From: an uncultured Prevotella sp.
Lineage (GTDB): Bacteria > Bacteroidota > Bacteroidia > Bacteroidales > Bacteroidaceae
Direction of reading: 5' to 3'
Assembly (NCBI GenBank): GCA_946055365.1
Contig: CAMGFM010000104.1
Coordinates: 1 to 5,509 of the forward strand
DNA length: 5,509 nucleotides
Made by a program: the position numbers and the translations under genes. The first letter of the stretch is position 1, and each line of letters begins with the position of its first letter. Below are positions 1 through 5,027 of this stretch, piece by piece. The notes beneath the pieces are model-generated. The model did not search any database. It was not told the origin of the DNA and was given only the letters and a program-made list of their open reading frames with translations.

Positions 1-2276
1 CAAAGGAGATTATAGCCAACGAAAGTCAGGAGCGCATGGGTCTGCTGATAGATGAGAGACACATAGAACACGTGCGCAGGATAGCAGAACGCGAGCGTGC
101 GCCGATGTATGTGGTGGGTGAGACCACGGGCGATGCCCATTTCTCATTTGTTCAGGGCGACGGCGTGAAGCCTTTTGACCTTGATGTGGCACAGATGTTT
201 GGTCATTCTCCCAAGACGGTAATGCGCGACGAGACCGTAGAGCGTCATTATAAGGATGCCGAGTATGCCGTCGGCGACTGCCCGAAAAGCCTTGACGAGG
301 CTCTTGACAGCTATGTGGGCCGCGTGTTGCAGCTCGAGTCGGTGGCCTGCAAGGACTGGCTCACCAATAAGGTTGACCGTTCGGTGACGGGAAAGATAGC
401 CCGACAGCAGTGTCAGGGACAGTTGCAGCTGCCGCTCAGCGACTGCGGCGTCGTGGCTCTTGACTATCGCGGCAAGAAGGGCATTGCCACCTCCATAGGA
501 CACGCCCCTCAGGCAGGCCTCGCGTCTCCCGAGGCAGGCTCAGTGCTGTCTGTGGCAGAGGCATTGACCAATATTGTGTGGGCTCCGCTCGCAGATGGCA
601 TCAGCACACTGTCGCTTTCCGCCAACTGGATGTGGCCCTGCCGCTCGCAGAAGGGCGAGGACGCACGACTGTATAGTGCGGTAAAGGCGTTGAGCGACTT
701 CTGTCTTGCTCTCAGGGTCAACGTGCCTACGGGCAAGGACTCGCTTTCGCTCAGCCAGCAGTATCCCAACGGTGAGAAAATCATCTCTCCTGGCACTGTC
801 ATCGTGAGCGCGGGCGGCGAGGTGAGCGACATACGCAAGGTGGTGTCGCCAGTGTTGGTAAACGACAAGAACTCCAGTCTCTACCACATTGACTTCTCGT
901 TTGACGAGTTGCGCCTTGGCGGCAGTGCGTTTGCGCAAAGCCTCGGCTATGTGGGCGATGACGTGCCTACGGTGAAGAACCCCGAGTATTTTGCAGACTG
1001 CTTTAACGCCGTGCAGGAGATGATTGGCAAGGGCTGGATCATGTCTGGCCACGACATCTCGGCAGGTGGTCTCATCACGACGCTGCTTGAGATGTGCTTT
1101 GCAAACACTACGGGTGGACTTAACATCAATCTCCACGACATGGCAGGCAACGACATCTTCAAGATGTTGCTGGCCGAGAACCCCGGTGTCGTAGTTCAGG
1201 TGAGCGACAGGCACAAAGCCGAGTTTAAGGAATATCTTGACGACAACGGCATAGGCTATGCCAAGATAGGATACCCCGTGCCTGAGGAGCGCAAGCTGGT
1301 GGTAAAGAAGGGCGACTATGCCCACACGTTTGACATAGACTCATTGCGCGAGACATGGTATAAGACTTCTTATCTCCTCGACCGTGACCAGAGCTTCAAC
1401 GGATGCGCACGCAAGCGTCGTGACAACTATGGCAAGCAGCCTGTAGAGATGCTTTTCCACGACACGTTTAAGGGTACGCTCGAGAGTTATGGCATTTCCG
1501 CCGACCGTCGTGAGCCTTCAGGAGTGAGGGCTGCCATCATACGCGAGAAAGGTACCAACGGAGAGCGCGAGATGGCCTATTCGCTCTACCTTGCTGGCTT
1601 TGACGTGAAGGACGTGATGATGACCGACCTCATCACTGGCCGCGAGACGCTTGAGGATGTCAACATGATTGTGTTCTGCGGCGGCTTCTCCAACTCCGAC
1701 GTGCTTGGTTCTGCCAAGGGATGGGCAGGTGCATTCCTCTTCAATCCCAAGGCAAAGGAGGCACTTGACAAGTTCTACGCACGCAAGGACACTCTCTCGC
1801 TCGGCATTTGCAACGGATGCCAGCTGATGGTGGAACTCAACCTCATCAACCCCGACCACGAGAAGCGCGCACGCATGTTGCACAACGACTCGCACAAGTT
1901 TGAGAGTGCCTTCCTCGGCGTTGGCATACCGCAGAACAACAGTGTGATGTTCTCTACGCTCTCTGGCGACAGCCTCGGTATATGGGTTGCTCACGGCGAG
2001 GGCAAGTTCTCGTTGCCAGAGCCTGAGAACAAGTATAACGTTGTGGCAAGATACAACTATGCAGAATATCCTGGCAACCCTAACGGCTCTGATTATGCCG
2101 TTGCGGGCATCTGTTCGGCCGACGGTCGTCACCTTGCCATGATGCCACACCTCGAGCGTGCCATCTTCCCGTGGCAAAATGGCTGGTATCCGGCCGAGCG
2201 TCGTCAGGACGAAGTGACACCTTGGATAGAGGCGTTTGTGAATGCGCGCAAGTGGATAGAGAACTTCGGCAAGTAA
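1..2276 (+). CDS. purL: Phosphoribosylformylglycinamidine synthase (FGAM synthase), large PurL, 5'-truncated by window edge
   Basis: This enzyme converts FGAR, ATP and glutamine to FGAM in cytoplasmic de novo purine synthesis. The frame is open from the window edge (first full codon at 3) and begins with the family motif NESQER, so the ATG at 36 is an internal Met and the true start lies upstream. Counting from that Met, the second AIRS-like synthetase half carries DRSVTG (114-119), SANWMW (195-200), PTGKDS (231-236) and HDISAGGL (339-346). A class I glutamine amidotransferase domain starts near residue 496. Its nucleophile Cys592 lies in GICNGCQ, and its His705 and Glu707 lie in MPHLER near the C-terminus, so the triad is intact. 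About 757 residues are visible of the 1,200-1,300 usual for this fused type; it is therefore not the small PurL that works with separate PurQ and PurS. The C-terminal 150 residues strongly resemble Bacteroidales PurL. Nothing looks broken. Regulation cannot be judged because the 5' end is missing. Confidence 0.97.
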   Translation, partial: KEIIANESQERMGLLIDERHIEHVRRIAERERAPMYVVGETTGDAHFSFVQGDGVKPFDLDVAQMFGHSPKTVMRDETVERHYKDAEYAVGDCPKSLDEALDSYVGRVLQLESVACKDWLTNKVDRSVTGKIARQQCQGQLQLPLSDCGVVALDYRGKKGIATSIGHAPQAGLASPEAGSVLSVAEALTNIVWAPLADGISTLSLSANWMWPCRSQKGEDARLYSAVKALSDFCLALRVNVPTGKDSLSLSQQYPNGEKIISPGTVIVSAGGEVSDIRKVVSPVLVNDKNSSLYHIDFSFDELRLGGSAFAQSLGYVGDDVPTVKNPEYFADCFNAVQEMIGKGWIMSGHDISAGGLITTLLEMCFANTTGGLNINLHDMAGNDIFKMLLAENPGVVVQVSDRHKAEFKEYLDDNGIGYAKIGYPVPEERKLVVKKGDYAHTFDIDSLRETWYKTSYLLDRDQSFNGCARKRRDNYGKQPVEMLFHDTFKGTLESYGISADRREPSGVRAAIIREKGTNGEREMAYSLYLAGFDVKDVMMTDLITGRETLEDVNMIVFCGGFSNSDVLGSAKGWAGAFLFNPKAKEALDKFYARKDTLSLGICNGCQLMVELNLINPDHEKRARMLHNDSHKFESAFLGVGIPQNNSVMFSTLSGDSLGIWVAHGEGKFSLPEPENKYNVVARYNYAEYPGNPNGSDYAVAGICSADGRHLAMMPHLERAIFPWQNGWYPAERRQDEVTPWIEAFVNARKWIENFGK

Positions 2277-2293
2277 GTAGGGGCGCATTTTTT

Positions 2294-2312
2294 GCAAGAC
2301 TATTGCTTTTTT
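2294..2312 (+). terminator. Weak intrinsic terminator candidate after purL
   Basis: A 4-bp stem (GCAA at 2294-2297 with TTGC at 2303-2306, 5-nt loop) is followed at once by six T residues (2307-2312), starting 18 bases after the purL stop codon. Position and T-run fit an intrinsic terminator, but the stem is short. The stronger hairpin at 2420-2459 could act instead or as well. Confidence 0.35.
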
Positions 2313-2342
2313 AGACAGCACATGTGCATTTGCAAACGTAAT

Positions 2343-2400
2343 GCGTGTGTTTGAATACACTACGCGTGTGCTTGAATACACTGCGCGTGTGCTTTAGTAA
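2343..2400. repeat. 21-bp direct repeat, two near-identical units plus partial flanking copies
   Basis: The unit at 2350-2370 starts TTTGAATACACTACGCG and ends TGTG. It repeats at 2371-2391 as CTTGAATACACTGCGCG plus TGTG, 19 of 21 bases matching. The flanks extend the pattern: GCGTGTG occurs upstream at 2343-2349, and CTTTAGTAA at 2392-2400 looks like a decayed third unit. Read on the minus strand, the 21-bp period gives a heptapeptide repeat that I regard as meaningless. Function is unknown; slippage-derived DNA is the simplest explanation. Confidence 0.75.
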
Positions 2401-2419
2401 AATAAAGACTGTTATCCGA

Positions 2420-2459
2420 GGAGGCTGTGTCAGAACTTTTGTTTCCTGACACAGCCTCC
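2420..2459. repeat. Perfect 14-bp inverted repeat (hairpin, 12-nt loop)
   Basis: GGAGGCTGTGTCAG at 2420-2433 is exactly complementary to CTGACACAGCCTCC at 2446-2459, with an A/T-rich 12-nt loop. No T-run follows directly on either strand, so it is not a textbook intrinsic terminator, though a stem this stable could end transcripts or protect the purL mRNA 3' end. It could also be a dispersed palindromic element, or the joined inverted ends of a lost insertion sequence or MITE; no transposase remnant or target-site duplication is visible. The structure is directly seen; its role is inference. Confidence 0.8.
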
Positions 2460-2467
2460 AAGGTATG

Positions 2468-2504
2468 TCACAAAGGCAGGCAGGCTGGCTCACAAAGGCA
2501 GGCA
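2468..2504. repeat. 15-bp exact direct repeat with 22-bp spacing
   Basis: TCACAAAGGCAGGCA occurs exactly at 2468-2482 and 2490-2504, giving a 22-bp period. The 7 bases between the copies (GGCTGGC) echo the repeat itself. It begins 8 bases after the perfect inverted repeat and shares its period with the array further downstream, but not its sequence. Confidence 0.75.
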
Positions 2505-2557
2505 AGTCTCTTAATGTCATATTGCGATGTCGTGTAGCTATGTCATGATGAGATAGC

Positions 2558-2667
2558 GGCACTTTAGTGTGTTGAAAGAGGCATTTTGGGCTATGCAAAG
2601 TGGCACTTTATCATGCGCAAAGAGGCACTCTAGACTATGCAAGGTGGCTTTTTTTTCACGCGCAAGC
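2558..2667. repeat. Degenerate tandem array, five units in an exact 22-bp period
   Basis: Five consecutive 22-bp units start at 2558, 2580, 2602, 2624 and 2646. Each begins GGC, and most continue with A then a C/T-rich stretch. The second half carries TATGCAA or TGCGCAA in units 2-4 (the fifth has CGCGCAA), and the units end in AAAGA, AAAGT, AAAGA, AAGGT and CAAGC. By hand count unit 2 matches unit 4 at 17 of 22 positions and unit 1 matches unit 3 at 16, against 14 for adjacent pairs 1/2, 2/3 and 3/4. This suggests a 44-bp higher-order period. The fifth unit has eight T residues (2649-2656) and is shifted by one base internally. The units are too short and lack the spacer pattern for CRISPR. 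Function is unknown. Confidence 0.75.
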
Positions 2668-2740
2668 GTCACTGCTATGAGTCTCAGGGCATAATGAGCC
2701 AGTCGTGACATGCCGTATTGTGAGTGCAATCGTGCGAGTG

Positions 2741-2759
2741 ATGCCATGCGTCATGGCAT
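2741..2759. promoter_or_regulatory. 8-bp perfect hairpin with 3-nt loop upstream of the chrA pair
   Basis: ATGCCATG at 2741-2748 pairs with CATGGCAT at 2752-2759 around the loop CGT, about 100 bases before the first chrA start. As DNA it is a near-palindrome that could be a dimeric regulator site; as RNA it would be a small stem-loop in a 5' leader. No regulator gene is nearby, so a regulatory role is only suggested by position. Confidence 0.35.
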
Positions 2760-2860
2760 GATGACAGATAAAAGAGTAAGGTGTGTCGTCGTGCGGCGAG
2801 TCAGCATGACAAACATAATGGGGCATGGCGACAATAAAATATAATGAGTATCCGCAAACT

Positions 2861-3406
2861 ATGTCAAACATATATATAGAAGCATACAAGACGTTCTTCA
2901 AGATAGGTCTTTTCACCCTCGGAGGTGGCTATGCCATGATACCGTCGATAGAGTCAGAGGTGGTGGACAAGCATGGCTGGATAAAGCGCGAGGAGTTTTT
3001 GGATCTTGTGGCCATAGCCCAGAGTTGTCCGGGAGTCTTGGCCATCAACATAAGTGTCTACGTGGGCTATAAAATAAGGAGTCTGCGAGGCGCATTGTGT
3101 ACAGCCCTTGGCACGGCTACCCCCTCGTTTGTCATAATACTGCTCATAGCCATGTTCTTTCACCGTTTTCAGGAATACACGGCCGTACAGGCGGTGTTCA
3201 ACGGCATACGTCCGGCAGTGGTGGCCCTTATTGCCTCGCCCGTGTTTACGCTTGCCAAGAGTGCAAAGATAGGTCTCGTCAACTGCTGGATACCGGTTGT
3301 GAGCGCGCTGCTCATCTCTCTCATGGGCGTAAACCCCATCTATGTGCTTGTGACGGCAGGTTTCTGCGGCTATGTCTATGGCATGCTGGTGAACCAGACC
3401 GATTAG
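2861..3406 (+). CDS. chrA: Chromate-transporter-family (ChrA) short-chain membrane protein, first of a pair
   Basis: This is one half of a CHR-superfamily anion transporter in the inner membrane. Short-chain members of about 200 residues are normally encoded as adjacent pairs thought to act together, and characterised pairs export chromate. At 181 residues from the chosen start it shows the family landmarks GGGYAMIP (21-28), QSCPGVLAINIS (54-65) and GIRPAVVALI (115-124). Hydrophobic segments lie near 85-100, 117-130, 142-157 and 158-175. The ATG at 2861 is preferred because it places the GGGY motif about 20 residues in, as in its partner (whose GGGY starts at 19). An in-frame ATG at 2825 would add 12 polar residues. 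No clear ribosome binding site is seen; the leader is A/T-rich. The partner gene follows after 156 bases on the same strand. Family assignment is secure; chromate as the natural substrate is not, since gut or oral anaerobes with such pairs need not meet chromate. Confidence 0.9.
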   Translation: MSNIYIEAYKTFFKIGLFTLGGGYAMIPSIESEVVDKHGWIKREEFLDLVAIAQSCPGVLAINISVYVGYKIRSLRGALCTALGTATPSFVIILLIAMFFHRFQEYTAVQAVFNGIRPAVVALIASPVFTLAKSAKIGLVNCWIPVVSALLISLMGVNPIYVLVTAGFCGYVYGMLVNQTD

Positions 3407-3562
3407 GCTGTGTGCATGGTGTGGCGTGGGCTGCCTGCGATGCACGCTTTCGTGCGTGTGATGCGATTCTTGACAGTGTCTTTATATGCGTCTTTGTGTT
3501 TGCGCATGCGCCAATGCCGCACGTTGAAGAGTAACAATACATATTATATATATAAGTAACAA
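3407..3562. other. 156-bp spacer between the two chrA genes, with a 10-bp palindrome
   Basis: No gene is supported here; a plus-strand frame that runs through is an out-of-frame shadow of the first chrA. The spacer contains the perfect palindrome GCGCATGCGC at 3502-3511 and a small hairpin, GCACG-CTTT-CGTGC, at 3442-3455. It ends in an A/T-rich run (about 3538-3562) directly before the second start codon. No clear promoter of the TAnnTTTG type is present, so the two genes are probably co-transcribed, although the gap is wide enough for independent initiation. Confidence 0.5.
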
Positions 3563-4138
3563 ATGATATTCTTAAGTCTTTTCGTGACGTTTTTCCAAAT
3601 AGGACTGTTTGGATTTGGCGGAGGCTACGGCATGTTGTCGCTCATTCAGACAGAGACAGTGCATAATCACGGGTGGCTTACCACCGCTGAGTTTACCAAT
3701 ATTGTGGCAATAAGCCAGATGACACCCGGCCCTATAGGCATCAACTCCGCCACCTACTGTGGCTATCAGGCGGCGCACAATGCAGGATATGGCGAGTGGA
3801 TGTCGGTGTTTGGCAGCTTTCTCGCTACGTTTGCCTTGGTATTGCCCACCTTTATACTCATGATACTCATCTGCAAGATATTCTTCAGATATTTCAACAC
3901 GTCACCTGTGCAGAACGCTCTTGCAGGTTTGCGGCCTGCGGTGGTGGGCGTGATAGCCTCTGCGGCGATAATGCTCATGACCCCGGACAACTTTTCCACG
4001 CCTACGGTCAATCCTTGGCGTTTCTGGATAAGCGTGTTTCTGTTTGTAGCGACGTTTGTAGGCACACGTTTCATGCACATCAATCCCATACGCATGATAT
4101 GCTGGGCAGGCTTTGCAGGGCTTATGCTGCTCTATTAG
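3563..4138 (+). CDS. chrA: Chromate-transporter-family (ChrA) short-chain membrane protein, second of a pair
   Basis: This is the presumed partner subunit of the preceding ChrA-type protein in an inner-membrane anion transporter. The 191-residue product has GFGGGYGM (17-24), SQMTPGPIGINSATYCGY (51-68) and LRPAVVGVI (123-131), the same three landmarks at the same spacing as its neighbour but in divergent sequence. The two therefore look like ancient paralogous halves rather than a recent duplication. It keeps the typical TPGP motif where the first protein has SCPG. Hydrophobic segments lie near 83-108, 125-139, 153-168 and 176-191, and the C-terminus ends almost directly on the last segment. 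The start at 3563 puts the conserved FFQIGLFGFGGGY stretch at residues 10-22, as expected; the leader is A/T-rich without a clear Shine-Dalgarno. It converges on thiD with a 94-base gap. The transported anion is not established. Confidence 0.92.
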   Translation: MIFLSLFVTFFQIGLFGFGGGYGMLSLIQTETVHNHGWLTTAEFTNIVAISQMTPGPIGINSATYCGYQAAHNAGYGEWMSVFGSFLATFALVLPTFILMILICKIFFRYFNTSPVQNALAGLRPAVVGVIASAAIMLMTPDNFSTPTVNPWRFWISVFLFVATFVGTRFMHINPIRMICWAGFAGLMLLY

Positions 4139-4185
4139 TCGTTTCCGTGACTTTATTGGATGTGTCTCATGGGCGCATAGTACGT

Positions 4186-4226
4186 AAAAAACGGGAGTAC
4201 ACCAAAACTTTTCAGGTGCAAAGTCC
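4186..4226 (-). terminator. Candidate intrinsic terminator for the thiE-like/thiD genes
   Basis: Read on the minus strand just past the thiD stop codon, TGCACC (4220-4215) can pair with GGTGTA (4203-4198) with one G-U pair and an 11-nt loop. An outer GGA/TCC pairing (4226-4224 with 4196-4194) extends it across an internal loop. A run of six T residues follows (4191-4186). It lies in the 94-base gap between convergent genes, where a terminator is expected. The stem is modest, so this is only probable. Confidence 0.45.
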
Positions 4227-4232
4227 GCAACT

Positions 4233-5027
4233 TTACATGGGCGTTATCCACAACGGGCCGTTGCCATGGCCTATTCTTAGAGTCATGGCGTTGCGTATGC
4301 CGTTGTCGATAACGCCTTTTGCCTGTCTTATGCTCTCTTCCAGCGACATGCCTTGGGCAATGAATGTGGCGATGGCACTTGACAGCGTGCATCCCGTGCC
4401 ATGCAGGTTGCGTGTCATGACCTTTGGCGAGGAGAAACTGTGCGTGTTGCCGTCTGGAGAGTATAGTGTGTCGCACATGACATTGCCCTCCAAGTGTCCG
4501 CCTTTCAGCAATATTGCGGTGTGAAAGCGCGCCGCAAGTTGCCTGCCTATGCTGTCGCATGTGTCACGGTCAGGTTTTTCATTCACATTCCTGCCTGCGA
4601 GACATATAGCTTCGGGTATGTTGGGCGTGATGAGCGTCGTGAGCGGAAAGAGGCGTGACGTTACGAATGTCATGCAGTCCTCGCTCATGAGCGGAGTGCC
4701 GCTCGTGCTTACCATGACGGGGTCGCACACTATCGGCACGCCCATTCTCGAGAGCCTGTCTGCCACTATCTCCGCCGAACTCCTTTCTGGCAACATGCCA
4801 ATCTTCACCGCGTCGATGTCAAAGTCTGCCATTACGGCATCCAGCTGTGCCTCCATCATGTCGGCAGGCACGGCCATCACCCTTGTCACCCCCATTGTGT
4901 TTTGTGCGGTCAGCGCAGTAGGCACGGTCAGGGCGTAGTGTCCCAATGCCGTGATGGTCTTCAGGTCTTGCTGCAAGCCCGCCCCCGCAGACGTGTCGCT
5001 GCCTGCGATACTCAAAATAGTCTTCAT
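4233..5027 (-). CDS. thiD: Hydroxymethylpyrimidine/phosphomethylpyrimidine kinase ThiD
   Basis: This ribokinase-fold enzyme phosphorylates HMP-P (and usually HMP) to HMP-PP, the pyrimidine donor for thiamine phosphate synthase, in the cytoplasm. The 264-residue product has the usual length. Visible motifs are AGSDTSAGAGLQQDLKT (8-24, substrate and phosphate binding), AQNT (41-44), KIGMLP (75-80), CDPVM (101-105), the conserved TPNIPEA (134-140), LLKGGH (173-178) and HGTGCTLSSAIA (209-220). In the last motif GTGC forms the anion hole and Cys213 matches the catalytic Cys known in this family. The ATG at 5027 is chosen because it overlaps the stop of the upstream thiE-like gene as ATGA and because family members start directly before the beta-strand leading to AGSD. 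An in-frame ATG at 5039 would add four residues. The two genes are evidently one operon. Any TPP riboswitch would lie further upstream, outside the window. Confidence 0.96.
   Translation of the reverse strand: MKTILSIAGSDTSAGAGLQQDLKTITALGHYALTVPTALTAQNTMGVTRVMAVPADMMEAQLDAVMADFDIDAVKIGMLPERSSAEIVADRLSRMGVPIVCDPVMVSTSGTPLMSEDCMTFVTSRLFPLTTLITPNIPEAICLAGRNVNEKPDRDTCDSIGRQLAARFHTAILLKGGHLEGNVMCDTLYSPDGNTHSFSSPKVMTRNLHGTGCTLSSAIATFIAQGMSLEESIRQAKGVIDNGIRNAMTLRIGHGNGPLWITPM
5024..5027 (-). promoter_or_regulatory. ATGA stop/start overlap coupling the thiE-like gene to thiD
   Basis: On the minus strand the thiD ATG (5027-5025) and the thiE-like TGA (5026-5024) share the bases of ATGA. A purine-rich GGAAAAA lies shortly upstream of this ATG. 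Such overlaps usually mean translational coupling, here between two steps of one pathway, and they decide the thiD start. Confidence 0.8.

Larger units (their letters stand above)
2277..2860. other. 584-bp gene-free, repeat-rich intergenic region between purL and the first chrA
   Basis: I find no credible gene here. Open frames of 69-95 codons on the minus strand only translate the short tandem repeats, match no family I know and have no recognisable start context. The region holds, in order: a weak terminator candidate, a 21-bp direct repeat, a perfect 14-bp inverted repeat, a 15-bp direct repeat spaced 22 bp, a 22-bp-period degenerate array and an 8-bp hairpin just before the chrA pair. These are listed separately. 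No tRNA T-loop signature was seen. I also found no plus-strand match to the Bacteroidetes promoter element TAnnTTTG, so the chrA promoter is not identified. Confidence 0.7.

Noticed and set aside
540..1325. Long minus-strand frames inside purL (261 codons here, also 287 codons at 1518-2381)
   Set aside because: These are shadows of the strongly conserved PurL coding strand; their residues match no family I know.
2333..2340. Minus-strand TACGTTTG resembling a Bacteroidetes -7 promoter element
   Set aside because: No matching -33 TTTG at the right distance, and transcription would only run antisense into purL.
2649..2656. Run of eight T residues as a terminator
   Set aside because: No stable stem immediately precedes it on the plus strand; it lies inside the fifth unit of the 22-bp array.
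2558..2667. Possible CRISPR array
   Set aside because: The 22-bp units are contiguous and degenerate with no unique spacers, and no cas gene is present.
2311..2747. Minus-strand open frames of 95 and 69 codons with heptad-like peptide repeats
   Set aside because: The peptide repeats follow directly from the 21-22 bp DNA repeats, the frames shift relative to the repeats, composition is unlike a known protein, and there is no start context. Treated as non-coding.
2656..2916. 86-codon minus-strand open frame overlapping the chrA start
   Set aside because: It overlaps the conserved chrA N-terminus on the opposite strand and has no recognisable domain; a chance frame.
3097..3534. 145-codon plus-strand frame across the end of the first chrA and the spacer
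   Set aside because: Most of it lies inside the conserved ChrA reading frame; the tail in the spacer has no protein-like features.
3796..4524. 242-codon plus-strand frame spanning the end of chrA and the 3' part of thiD
   Set aside because: It crosses two well-supported genes in other frames and has no domain.
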